A stretch of 39,075 bases of DNA, from NCBI GenBank assembly GCA_964472265.1, contig CAYYJO010000006.1, positions 1-39,075 on the forward strand, given 5' to 3'. Below are positions 18,301 to 24,727 of the stretch, piece by piece (the first letter of the stretch is position 1; each line of letters starts with the position of its first letter). The stretch comes from JAGNLA01 sp964472265 (lineage in GTDB: Bacteria; Caldisericota; Caldisericia; JAAYUI01). The translations under genes and the position numbers were made by a program. The notes under the pieces were generated by a model. The model was not told the origin of the DNA. It made no database searches and was given only the letters and a program-made list of their open reading frames with translations.

Positions 18301-18460
18301 TATTTCACTTGGCCCGTTGGTGCTCAAAACCGACAAACCGGTGATTATTGAAAATGGCCATGTTTTTGTAGATGGTGACAGCATGCAATATATAATGGAC
18401 ATGGAATTTGAAATGAAAGATTCTAACACAACGATTGTGTTGAGGCGAGGAAATGAATAA
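12338..18460 (+). CDS. Giant exported M28 zinc peptidase fused to stalk, Ig-like and TlpA thioredoxin domains
   Basis: 2040 residues with a signal peptide (1-25). A PA-like insert lies at about 135-270, inside or before an M28 aminopeptidase domain (295-500). All five zinc-site residues are present: His319 (GAHWDH), Asp337 (GANDNGSG), Glu371/372 (TGEEIG), Asp398 (MNMDMVGG) and His468 (PGYHTPEDT). A beta-rich section follows, then stalk-type domains (about 690-800 and a pair at 905-1035, with GGTTMVPYRFLGEAFGA and GGKTFVPFRFIGEAFKA). About 1290-1430 is a thioredoxin-like domain without cysteines. Another stalk-like stretch comes before a full TlpA domain (about 1665-1830) with WCPPC (Cys1708, Cys1711) and cis-proline SSIPRVV. 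The tail is beta-rich. The start overlaps the desulfurase stop. Inferred role: surface-bound peptidase with built-in thiol chemistry. Confidence 0.88.
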   Translation: MKPRITLFIAAVMLLTSFAMPVARATDISYWGLVSQVTSENPMSLLKKFTSPEFFGRQTGFEGEKITTDFIADYFKNIGLTPAGDNGTFFQQVLMKIVCPVAPIDFRQLDSNNDSIRQFVFKKDYNILIATGSGNVSGDSVFCGYGLSAKEKLDYDDYAGIDVKGKIAIMFRGGPSFFTAAAQSDPSLQNKLNFQTKVANAQVHGATAVLLIENPFYPKERRNSVNMRTISAIDSPLPALYLTVDTGDIVLSETGKTSIEIATNIESQKKPYSFPLSKSRYQVQVSIVIKENYKSPNVVGYIPSSDPFGANETLLIGAHWDHIGVDPTGTLYPGANDNGSGLVSMMEVARVFATNKARLRMNLAFAAFTGEEIGLLGSAYMAENCPFPTDGLSVMNMDMVGGRPNTIICSTDPYFESFNTKIAQSGTKVGANMQIVGPSQGGSDHYSFYVKGITSVFILASDDMPGYHTPEDTYDKVHPDGILNVCKMATMTACTMTDPFYLSLDNPGPVTTGSPEYEITGYSGKGAHINVGGRNTIASETGRFTLSIPVVKGSQTVKVVAIKPGSAYKLEKELTVTFELRSKAVSSISQINFGHVSSDSAKEVKFDILNKGEGPLSGTIKACGDWMEITPDKFNANETTITAKVKVDKLTDPGFHICMLEVETNNGRLYIPVTAITGDPLVIVDMEASNKKATIAGSEIPIDNPMITVDNNVLVPLSVISMAFGATSTLQEDHATIALGSRKTTVWPDTNIALIGNEPMKLASNIYGIGSDFMLPLALVEKLGIKATFDEETGKCRLTFDSTPFNITWKPKDLAFEFNPQTPNMEQVKLVIGANRPTQAKISSDSDWMVIYPPFADIGAFASEFKINFVTSRFIKKQEYKGNINVSTDLGTYSVPITVNSNTAERVVQVQIGSNVAKIDGKATALTSPPFIDGGTTMVPYRFLGEAFGAEVEWVAESKTVRTTMGRTTIELVINSKTAKINGIPTTLTKAPTIVGGKTFVPFRFIGEAFKANVDWDQTSKTVTVTMDMLAGNPKVSAKPKELETIWADASADKNPPIQTVDVKNDGQGTLQILETNVFGSNLKAEVQKDKVTVTPIFNPKGAEETATLLIKTNAGTDSVRVNLGIYPTDTSILRSNSDGSWYINGNRQPEPYKRLQDLVSVPAARVAGAAGGSSLYDDTFGMLTVTASGHTLNLNTISGDFTIDGAKVAWKFKFFPSETDISLPLAVYALAFNWKIAETPDGTVRMTIPRDKPPFLVADKKSLDLIWDQTPRRMSSFASPTYPLKQAGTYDFDKVPGKYRLFLFFANNRESENVIPYIESLQRRYSGSGLSCALVSSSITNDYAIEAFFAGNNRILDGLSNLSIAGLTLPIVFDPDGIVCDEFAGEAVPRLYIVDEAGNLLFDLPELDSSQIPYLEQAVASIVAGSASLPTDIQSISVKNTGGAAGQGSITPASPEITVLNPKFKACPATVAVSFQTSALSNEENLPAFKNANLTLLGNSNQAIIQARMWKLPKFSVFTSFSEGSDMMRFGKIWRKVPQACKAGENPVCAISEIVNEIGGQIQPSFDGKYLIVAGEKEVLVTPGQSKVFVGATAFDLGEPITIDKGTLFGPAKLVTDLIGGKMYRFDDTICLIAPSLKAMATGPILALDTSPMMFNNYIQPVGGYPPAPDFELTNYPMSANKKTSLSDILARKETKVLVIDFWATWCPPCKSGMPYMEKMYRDYKDKGLAFYGIISDANPVDDDYVASVLEDDARIRGGLKKLGLDAITYPMMYDNLKGTRAFDLYKGSSIPRVVVITKDKKWAFTKVGFWEIGHRNLEFTVRRLLGIEETSKIPSIQIKNAGVGELNGKVTVSLPYVKPVTDTFKTLGQTKIDFVYSGVVPPNTPEAGTVTISSNAGNLTIPIQYNPMTDYMPIEFNISTETGETTYNGRQTNINTPSIYREGKNFIAVDVVMSMLGGTTKIFPDRKRAKSVFENWDINYINGSQDISLGPLVLKTDKPVIIENGHVFVDGDSMQYIMDMEFEMKDSNTTIVLRRGNE

Positions 18461-18671
18461 AGTACCGGAAGAAGCAGAATTTGTAATGGACATCCTCATG
18501 GGTCGAGGCAAGATGAGCACAACCGAGATCGAGGAAGAAATAAAAAAACAGGGCATCAACTGCAAGGATGCTGCAGCAAGCTTCCTTCCATCCCTACGCT
18601 CCCAGGGGTTCATAAAATCGGAGTTCAAAAACAGAACCTGGTACTGGTGGGTGGATGAATCAGCTAGCTGA
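18453..18671 (+). CDS. Small winged-helix-like protein upstream of uvrC
   Basis: 72 residues. The pattern helix (P-E-E-A-E-F-V-M-D-I-L), S-T-T-E-I-E-E-E-I, a recognition-like helix (K-D-A-A-A-S-F-L-P-S-L-R-S-Q-G) and a strand pair ending R-T-W-Y-W-W-V is that of a minimal winged helix-turn-helix. No family is recognised. The start, after GAGG, overlaps the giant peptidase gene by 8 bases, and the stop overlaps uvrC by 17 bases. Its codon pattern and flush packing support a real gene. A DNA-binding role is inferred from fold pattern only. Confidence 0.72.
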   Translation: MNKVPEEAEFVMDILMGRGKMSTTEIEEEIKKQGINCKDAAASFLPSLRSQGFIKSEFKNRTWYWWVDESAS

Positions 18672-20301
18672 TAAAGTAAGGCATCTACCACACAAGCCAG
18701 GCGTTTATAAATTCTTCAACTCTGAGGGAAGGGTCATCTACGTTGGCAAGGCGAAATCCCTTGTCGACAGGGTTTCATCATATCTTCTGACCGACCAGCT
18801 TGAACCGAAGGTCAAGGCCATGATGAGCCACGCGGTGGACATGGATTTCATCGTCACTGAGTCTGCACACGAAGCTTTAATCCTCGAAAATGTTCTGATC
18901 AAAGAGTTAATGCCTCATTACAACATCCTCCTGAAGGACGACAAGGAGTACAGCTTCCTGGCCATTACAAAGGAGCCGTTTCCAAAACTTCAAAAAATCA
19001 GGCGAATCCTCGATGGAAACGCACACTATTTCGGTCCATACACAAAAGGTGGCTCCGTTACCGTAAACATGAAAACCATCAGGCAGTTTTTCCCAATAAG
19101 GACATGCACAATGAAACTGCCTGAAGAAAAATCACGACCGTGCCTTGATTATCACATAGGCATCTGCCCTGCTCCATGTGCTGGATGCGTGACCCAGGAA
19201 GAATACAATGCAACGGTTTCGGACTTGCTCCTGCTTCTCTCAGGCAAATACAAGAAACTTGAAGATGCACTGACGAAAAAAATGCAAGATGCCTCATCTC
19301 AGCTCAGGTTTGAAGAAGCTGCAAGGTATCGGGAATGCATCAAACACCTCTCGGCAATCGTTTCAAAACAGCGTGTGGTCTCTCCTCAACCGGTTGACAG
19401 AGACATTTTCGCAGTTCATTCAGATAAAGGCGAGGCTTGCGTTGAATTCCTCAAGGTCAGGGGCGGTAGGCTCATCCTCGACATGCACATGTTTGCCGGA
19501 TCGGATGAACTCAGCTCCTCGGCGGAATTCCTTGGCGCTGTAATGCAAAATGTTTACGGATCGCATCAGGACGTCGACCTTCCAGGTGAAATCATCGTTT
19601 CGGTAAAACCGACAAACGAGAAGGAGCTAACCGAATTCATCAACGAAGGCAGGCAGCTTAAGGAACCTATCAAGATCATCCAGCCCAAACGGGGTGACAA
19701 GGTTGAATTGATAAACATGGCTTTGACAAACGCAAAGCATCACCTTGCCGAATTCCTCAGGCGACAGCAACTCGCACTCGGACAAAACGCTGGCATCCAG
19801 TTGCAGGAGTTTCTGGATCTCAAAAAGATTCCTCTGGTCATTGAGGGCTATGACATAGCAAACATTCAGGGCAAGGCAGCCGTTGGTGCACAAGTGGTTT
19901 TCAAGGATGGCAAGCCTTTCAAAAAGTATTACAGGATATACAAAATAAAAACGAAAGACACGCCCGATGACTACGCCATGATGCGTGAGACTCTCGAAAG
20001 AAGGCGGTCGCACTGGGACGATGAGGAGTTTGGTTTAAAACCGGACATGCTGTTAATTGACGGTGGCATTGGTCAACTCAACGTCGCATTGGATGTTTTC
20101 AAAGGAATCGACGTGGAAATCGCAGGCCTGGCAAAGGAAGAGGAGCTGGTCATCAGAGAGGGTCAGGAGCCAATCAGACTCTCAAAGGATTCCCTTGCAC
20201 TCAGACTTCTGATGCAAGTGAGGGACGAGGCACACCGTTTTGGTGGAAAACATTTCAGGATTCAGCATCGAAAACAATCCGGGCTTGATATGAAGAAATG
20301 A
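18655..20301 (+). CDS. uvrC: UvrC nuclease subunit of excinuclease ABC, without C-terminal HhH domain
   Basis: 548 residues, against about 590-620 in the family. UvrC makes both incisions in nucleotide excision repair. The N-terminal GIY-YIG nuclease has GVY (16-18) and IYVGKAKSL (28-36). Four or more cysteines at about 150-180 (including C-P-A-P-C-A-G-C) match the conserved Cys cluster of UvrC. A UVR/UvrB-binding helix pair (K-Y-K-K-L-E-D-A-L ... F-E-E-A-A-R-Y-R) lies near 200-235, and an RNase-H-like nuclease core includes GYDIANIQG and LLIDGGIGQL. The protein stops soon after RDEAHRF, where others continue into a helix-hairpin-helix DNA-binding domain; no remnant is found downstream, so the loss is real rather than a nearby frameshift. 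It starts inside the small winged-helix gene. Confidence 0.93.
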   Translation: MNQLADKVRHLPHKPGVYKFFNSEGRVIYVGKAKSLVDRVSSYLLTDQLEPKVKAMMSHAVDMDFIVTESAHEALILENVLIKELMPHYNILLKDDKEYSFLAITKEPFPKLQKIRRILDGNAHYFGPYTKGGSVTVNMKTIRQFFPIRTCTMKLPEEKSRPCLDYHIGICPAPCAGCVTQEEYNATVSDLLLLLSGKYKKLEDALTKKMQDASSQLRFEEAARYRECIKHLSAIVSKQRVVSPQPVDRDIFAVHSDKGEACVEFLKVRGGRLILDMHMFAGSDELSSSAEFLGAVMQNVYGSHQDVDLPGEIIVSVKPTNEKELTEFINEGRQLKEPIKIIQPKRGDKVELINMALTNAKHHLAEFLRRQQLALGQNAGIQLQEFLDLKKIPLVIEGYDIANIQGKAAVGAQVVFKDGKPFKKYYRIYKIKTKDTPDDYAMMRETLERRRSHWDDEEFGLKPDMLLIDGGIGQLNVALDVFKGIDVEIAGLAKEEELVIREGQEPIRLSKDSLALRLLMQVRDEAHRFGGKHFRIQHRKQSGLDMKK

Positions 20302-20311
20302 GGGGATATAC

Positions 20312-21007
20312 TTGCCGATGATGAAAAAAATGGTATTCATCCTTGTCGCTGTCGGCATCGTGCTTTCTGCCGGGTGCGACTACATTAACGAAACGATGGT
20401 TGAAGCCCCAAGGCTAGTGAACATGAGCCTTGATGCAGCCAAGGTTATTACCGAGGAACGAGGACTTGAACTCGTTGTTGTAGAAAAAATTGCCTCAGAC
20501 ATCGTGGCAAAAAATTCGATCATATCCCAGGAGCCATCACCAAACACCCTTATAAAAATGTCCCGTGAAGTATTTGTCACGGTCTCAAAGGGCAGAAAAA
20601 ATGTCGTTTTGAAAAACTACTCTGGAATGAGGTTTGGTGAAGTCCAGAAACATATTCTTGAAAACGGACTGTCAATAGGCGGCATCGATGAAATATACAG
20701 CAAATCAACCGATGCAGGCATAGTCATCGATCAATTCCCTGCACCAGGATCAACCGTTGACCAGAACACCCCTATCATGCTAACGGTATCGCTCGGATAC
20801 ATGATTAAGATTCCGGACGTGATAGGCATGAATTATGAGGAAGCCGTTTCAAAGATAATCGAGGAAGGATTTGACGCCAAGAATATCGTTACAAAGAAAA
20901 CATCCGCCAGATACGTTCCATTTAACGGCGTGGTCAGGCAGGATCCCGAACCTGGCATGATGCTTGATCCATCAAGCCCGATCTTTATCTTCTACAACGC
21001 CCCATGA
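20312..21007 (+). CDS. PASTA-domain lipoprotein
   Basis: 231 residues if TTG 20312 is used; ATG 20318 or 20321 are alternatives. AGGGG lies 6 bases before the TTG and 12 before the first ATG. The signal peptide ends in lipobox LSAGC. Three PASTA repeats follow (about 32-95, 96-162, 163-231), each with the G-M/S-x-x-x-x-A/V pattern and ending in Q-x-P-x-P-G or similar. PASTA domains bind peptidoglycan stem peptides or beta-lactams; here no kinase or transpeptidase domain is attached, so this is a free-standing cell-wall sensor or anchor. It overlaps rpe by four bases (ATGA). Confidence 0.87.
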   Translation: MPMMKKMVFILVAVGIVLSAGCDYINETMVEAPRLVNMSLDAAKVITEERGLELVVVEKIASDIVAKNSIISQEPSPNTLIKMSREVFVTVSKGRKNVVLKNYSGMRFGEVQKHILENGLSIGGIDEIYSKSTDAGIVIDQFPAPGSTVDQNTPIMLTVSLGYMIKIPDVIGMNYEEAVSKIIEEGFDAKNIVTKKTSARYVPFNGVVRQDPEPGMMLDPSSPIFIFYNAP

Positions 21008-21633
21008 CAAAACTTTCACCTTCAATACTTGCAGCCAACATTCTCAATCTTGGCAAAGAACTAGAATCTGTTTGCCAGCATTCCGATGTTGTCCACCTTG
21101 ACATTATGGATGGTCACTTTGTGCCTAACCTCGCCCTAGGAATGGATTTATGTGCAACGGTGATAAAAACCAGCACCATCCCTTGTTATTCACACCTGAT
21201 GGTCACCAATCCGCACGACTATCTGGACAGGCTTGCGAACCTTGGCTCAAAATCGATTGTTTGGCATGTAGAAGTCAATGTCGACCACAAGGGTATGCTG
21301 GAGTATGTGAAGTCAAAAGGCCTGCTTGCCGGGCTTGCAATTTCACCACAGACACCACCCTCAACTCTTCTGCCCTATGCAAAATCAATCGACATTCTAA
21401 CGGTCATGTCGGTATTCCCGGGTAAGTACGGTCAGAGCTTCATCCCTGAGACGCTTGAGAAAATCAGGGAGATCAGAAAGCTTGGCACATTCCTCCTTGA
21501 GGTTGATGGAGGAATTAACGCAGTAAACGCAAAGGATGTCGTCTCTGCAGGAGCAAACATCCTTGTTTCAGGAGCCAGTTTCTTCAAGGCCGAGGACAGA
21601 AAAGCTTTTAGCCAGTCTGTCAGAAATCTTTAG
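21004..21633 (+). CDS. rpe: Ribulose-phosphate 3-epimerase
   Basis: 209 residues, a TIM barrel interconverting ribulose 5-phosphate and xylulose 5-phosphate in the pentose phosphate pathway. S-P-S-I-L-A-A at the start, HLDIMDGHFVPN (about 32-43, metal-binding His and catalytic Asp), H64-type S-H-L-M-V-T-N-P and EVDGGI (about 176-181, second catalytic Asp) are present. The phosphate-loop segment usually reading M-x-V-N-P-G-F-G-G-Q is here MSVFPGKYGQ, which is unusual, and the preceding L-N-P-x-T-P reads ISPQTP. A related sugar-phosphate epimerase specificity is therefore possible. Coupled to the PASTA gene by an ATGA overlap. Confidence 0.88.
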   Translation: MTKLSPSILAANILNLGKELESVCQHSDVVHLDIMDGHFVPNLALGMDLCATVIKTSTIPCYSHLMVTNPHDYLDRLANLGSKSIVWHVEVNVDHKGMLEYVKSKGLLAGLAISPQTPPSTLLPYAKSIDILTVMSVFPGKYGQSFIPETLEKIREIRKLGTFLLEVDGGINAVNAKDVVSAGANILVSGASFFKAEDRKAFSQSVRNL

Positions 21634-21644
21634 GAGGTCAAAAT

Positions 21645-22685
21645 TTGAAAAAAACAATCATCGCAATCGTTGCCATCATCCTGCTTGCTTCTTGTGGAGG
21701 CGGTAGTGGAACATCAACACTAAAAGGAACAATCAGGGAGAGCTCGAAAAAAAACCCGATTGAATCAGCAACAGTTAGAATCGGTGATTCAGAGACCAAA
21801 ACCGACAGGAACGGTGAGTTCAAGCTTGAGAACATCACGTCAGGAAAGGTCTCAATCCTCATCAGCGCCGACGGATACAAGCCCTTCGAGTTTGGCGGAT
21901 ACGAGATCAAGGAAGGCGACAACACAATCGAGGAAATCCTTCTTGAAAAAGACAACAAAGTTGTGAAAGACCCCGACTCTGGAAAAATCATTGAAGCACC
22001 GCCACTTCCAGGAACACCTCTCAAGGAAAAACCTGTCTTCAAGAAGTTTGATAAATTCAACAATTGCGCTGTCACAATCAGCACTGGCACGATAAACAAC
22101 GGTGGCTCCAACAACAGAACATTCAAGTACTACAACGGAATCACAAAAATGGAAAATCCGATGCAGATGCAGGGGCTTATAAGGGATCCAAACATCCCGT
22201 CTCCTGATGTTTACATAACCAAGGACAAGATGATTATCAATGCCGGAAAACTTGGATGGATATCCAATCCGCTCCCAAAGCCTGATCCAAACAACAAATA
22301 CGCCGGTGAGTTTGACAGCGTTGTAAAATTCGACATCGACCTGATTGCAAAAATGCTTGCAGACAAGAAATCAAGTCTAAACTACATTGGAACAACCAAA
22401 GGCGAGTATGGCGAAATGAAGCGCTACTACCTGGTTGGTGAGGACGACAACACAAACCTTGTTGATGGCGAAATCCTCGTCCCGACAAGCGGAGAGTTCA
22501 AAGATTACGTTATGAAATTCACAGGCAGGCTGCTTGTTGGTGGAGCAGGCGACAAAACCGATCTTACGATCACCCAGGTTGGAAAAGTTTCACCAATAGA
22601 ACTTCCAAAAAACATCAAAGAGGCTCCGGCACCCGAAATAACCCCAGCCACATCGCCTAAACCAATACCCCCAAAACAACCGTAA
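21645..22685 (+). CDS. Lipoprotein with carboxypeptidase-regulatory-like domain
   Basis: 346 residues from a TTG start 7 bases after AGGAGG; no ATG gives an intact signal peptide. Lipobox LLASC. Residues about 24-95 form a carboxypeptidase-regulatory-like (transthyretin-type) beta domain: L-K-G-T-I-R-E ... T-V-R-I-G-D ... T-D-R-N-G-E-F-K-L ... D-G-Y-K-P-F. The rest (about 130-320) has the look of a lipid-carrier-like beta sheet (Y-Y-N-G-I-T-K-M-E, D-V-Y-I-T-K-D-K-M), but no family can be named with confidence. The tail is Pro-rich. Last gene of the long plus-strand series, ended by the hairpin at 22699. Confidence 0.8.
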   Translation: MKKTIIAIVAIILLASCGGGSGTSTLKGTIRESSKKNPIESATVRIGDSETKTDRNGEFKLENITSGKVSILISADGYKPFEFGGYEIKEGDNTIEEILLEKDNKVVKDPDSGKIIEAPPLPGTPLKEKPVFKKFDKFNNCAVTISTGTINNGGSNNRTFKYYNGITKMENPMQMQGLIRDPNIPSPDVYITKDKMIINAGKLGWISNPLPKPDPNNKYAGEFDSVVKFDIDLIAKMLADKKSSLNYIGTTKGEYGEMKRYYLVGEDDNTNLVDGEILVPTSGEFKDYVMKFTGRLLVGGAGDKTDLTITQVGKVSPIELPKNIKEAPAPEITPATSPKPIPPKQP

Positions 22686-22698
22686 TAACCACCATTCA

Positions 22699-22724
22699 AG
22701 GCCTCCCTGAAGGGAGGCCTTTTT
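22699..22724 (+). terminator. Hairpin terminator just before the ABC transporter start
   Basis: AGGCCTCCCT (22699-22708) pairs perfectly with AGGGAGGCCT (22711-22720), followed by only T4. The next gene's AGGAG starts immediately after. It may be a leaky terminator or attenuator. Confidence 0.75.
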
Positions 22725-22733
22725 AGGAGCTGC

Positions 22734-23534
22734 ATGCAGACAGTAATCGAAACAAAGCAGTTGACGAAACAATTCAAGGATTTGACGGCCGTCGACCACA
22801 TCGGTTTCACCATCGGAAAAAGCGAAATCTTTGGCCTGCTCGGACCAAATGGCGCTGGAAAAACAACCACGATCAAGATGCTCATTACCCTCCTCAAGCC
22901 AACGTCTGGTACGGCGATGGTTGGCGGTTTTGACATCATGAAGAATCCGATCCAGGTCAGAAGAACCATCGGATACGTGCCGCAGATGATTTCAACTGAA
23001 CCAAACCTCACCGGTTACGAAAACATGAGTATCTTCGCAAAACTCTACGATGTTGATCCGAAGACCAGAAAGCAGAGGGTTGAGGAATCGCTTGCAAGAA
23101 TGGGACTGACCGAATCCAGAAACAAACTCGTTAGCAACTACTCAGGCGGAATGGTCAGAAAACTTGAAATTGCCCAGTCGCTTCTGAACAAGCCATCAAT
23201 TCTCTTCCTTGACGAACCATCTGTTGGTCTTGACCCTATTGCCCGAATGCACATCTGGGAGCACATCCAGACCCTCAAGGCTGAATACGGCGCCACCATC
23301 CTACTCACAACGCACTACATGGAAGAGGCGGACAAGCTCTGCGACAGGGTTGCCATAATGAGCAGGGGCAAGATCTCAATCATAGGCACTCCTGCTGAAC
23401 TTAAAGGCAAGCTTGACATCGAAAATGCCACTCTCGACGACGTGTTTGTTCACTTCACGGGATCAGAGCTCGACGAGTCGTCCGGTTTCAGGGATATCAA
23501 GAGAACACGCAGAACGGCAAAGAGGTTGGGATGA
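22734..23534 (+). CDS. ABC transporter ATP-binding protein (DrrA/NodI-type)
   Basis: 266 residues. Walker A GPNGAGKT at 37-44, signature Y-S-G-G-M-V-R-K at about 139-146, Walker B with I-L-F-L-D-E-P-S-V-G-L-D-P, and switch His in L-L-T-T-H-Y-M-E-E-A. It powers the membrane partner encoded next, with which it overlaps by ATGA. Pairs of this kind export drugs, lipids or polysaccharide; the substrate cannot be told from sequence. ATG 22734 follows AGGAG. No promoter space exists between the hairpin at 22699-22724 and this ribosome-binding site, so transcription probably reads through from upstream or starts within the lipoprotein gene. Confidence 0.93.
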   Translation: MQTVIETKQLTKQFKDLTAVDHIGFTIGKSEIFGLLGPNGAGKTTTIKMLITLLKPTSGTAMVGGFDIMKNPIQVRRTIGYVPQMISTEPNLTGYENMSIFAKLYDVDPKTRKQRVEESLARMGLTESRNKLVSNYSGGMVRKLEIAQSLLNKPSILFLDEPSVGLDPIARMHIWEHIQTLKAEYGATILLTTHYMEEADKLCDRVAIMSRGKISIIGTPAELKGKLDIENATLDDVFVHFTGSELDESSGFRDIKRTRRTAKRLG

Positions 23535-24310
23535 ACGCTGTAGCTAACTTTATCAACAAATCATTTGTCATCGCAGAGGTGGAAGTGCTCAAGCTCCGCC
23601 ATGATTATTCAGAACTGATCACTAGAGCGGTTCAGCCACTGCTGTGGATGCTTGTTTTCGGTCAGGTGCTTGGCAGAACAAGAGCCATCAACACCGGTTC
23701 GATACCCTACAAAGATTACATAGCTCCAGGAATTCTCTCTCAGAGTGTGCTTTTTGTGGCCATCTTCTACGGGATTACGGTCATTTGGGAAAGAGATCTC
23801 GGTATTACCCAAAAATACCTGGTTTCACCAGCTCCCCGCGAAGCCCTTGTATTCGGAAAAGCAATTTCTGCCAGTATCAGAGGGCTATCACAAGCGGTTG
23901 TGATATTCGTCATCTCCATCATTCTTGGCGTTCAAGTCAGCTATAACCCGCTTCACCTTCTCGGCATCCTGTTCTCGGTTGCGCTCGGATCAGCTCTGTT
24001 TTCAACGCTCTCACTGATCATCGCCTGCCTTGCAAAAACCCGTGAAAGGCTCATGGGAATCGGTCAGCTCATCACCATGCCGCTGTTCTTCACCAGCAAT
24101 GCAATCTATCCGATTGCGCTGATGCCCTCGGTCATCAGATGGTTTGCATACATTAACCCGCTCACATACATGACTGAATCGGTCAGGTGCCTGATGCTTG
24201 CAGGAAACATGAACATCCATACCGTTCTCGTTGATTATGCCGTTTTAATCGGAGTCCTCACGCTCTTCATCATCATCGGTGGCAGACTTTACAGCACTGT
24301 TGTGAATTGA
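23531..24310 (+). CDS. ABC-2 type transporter permease
   Basis: 259 residues with about six hydrophobic segments (near 30-50, 70-90, 115-140, 145-170, 180-200 and 230-255). It has the ABC-2 pattern, including A-P-G-I-L-S-Q near residue 63 and the G-L-S-Q-A-V segment, with the N-P-L-T-Y-M-T-E-S-V-R-C motif before the last helix that is typical of DrrB-like and NodJ-like permeases. It forms the channel of an exporter with the preceding ATPase; the ATGA overlap supports fixed stoichiometry. It ends 45 bases before the bidirectional terminator shared with rpmB. Confidence 0.92.
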   Translation: MNAVANFINKSFVIAEVEVLKLRHDYSELITRAVQPLLWMLVFGQVLGRTRAINTGSIPYKDYIAPGILSQSVLFVAIFYGITVIWERDLGITQKYLVSPAPREALVFGKAISASIRGLSQAVVIFVISIILGVQVSYNPLHLLGILFSVALGSALFSTLSLIIACLAKTRERLMGIGQLITMPLFFTSNAIYPIALMPSVIRWFAYINPLTYMTESVRCLMLAGNMNIHTVLVDYAVLIGVLTLFIIIGGRLYSTVVN

Positions 24311-24354
24311 TGCCGACACACCCACTCATGCTAGAAAAATAGGTATAAAATACA

Positions 24355-24388
24355 AAACCCCCGGCAAAACCGGGGGTTTCTTTTTTGG
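24355..24388. terminator. Bidirectional terminator between ABC permease gene and rpmB
   Basis: AAACCCCCGG (24355-24364) pairs with CCGGGGGTTT (24370-24379) around a 5-base loop. T-rich tracts follow on both strands, serving the converging genes. Confidence 0.88.
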
Positions 24389-24405
24389 TTTGAACGTTAT
24401 TTAAG

Positions 24406-24594
24406 CTATGCCACCTTTACCTTGCCGGCTTTGAGGCACTTTGCGCAGACTTTCATCCTAACAACTGATGAACCCTTGAGTGCTCTCACGACATGGAGGT
24501 TTGGCAGCCAGCGCCTTTTGGACCTGATGTGTGAGTGGCTGATCGTGTGGCCAACCACCGGACCTTTTCCGCAAACTTCACATACCTTGGACAT
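24406..24594 (-). CDS. rpmB: Ribosomal protein bL28
   Basis: 62 residues, the usual short bL28. M-S-K-V-C-E-V-C-G-K-G-P at the start with a CxxC pair, G-H-T-I-S-H-S-H-I-R-S-K-R-R-W-L-P-N-L, and a second C-A-K-C pair near the end; this is the four-cysteine, zinc-binding form. It sits in the large ribosomal subunit. ATG 24594 follows GGAGG. Its promoter at 24623-24650 gives a leader of about 22 bases. Confidence 0.95.
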   Translation of the reverse strand: MSKVCEVCGKGPVVGHTISHSHIRSKRRWLPNLHVVRALKGSSVVRMKVCAKCLKAGKVKVA

Positions 24595-24622
24595 CTATAA
24601 ACCTCCTTGATAACGGTTGACA

Positions 24623-24650
24623 ACTATACCAACAGTTTAAACCCCTTCAA
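24623..24650 (-). promoter_or_regulatory. Sigma-70-type promoter of rpmB
   Basis: On the minus strand TTGAAG (24645-24650) and TATAGT (24623-24628) are 16 bases apart, with TGG before the -10 (extended -10). Confidence 0.7.
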
Positions 24651-24677
24651 TTATGAAAAAGGAAAATGAATCTTTTC

Positions 24678-24705
24678 TTGACAGTGCGGGTTGGTTTCCT
24701 AAACT
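24678..24705 (+). promoter_or_regulatory. Sigma-70-type promoter of rplM-rpsI
   Basis: TTGACA (24678-24683), 16-base spacer, TAAACT (24700-24705). The predicted start near 24712 leaves a 16-base leader carrying AGGAGG before ATG 24728. Confidence 0.62.
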
Positions 24706-24727
24706 TGTAATTTTGTCAGGAGGACTA

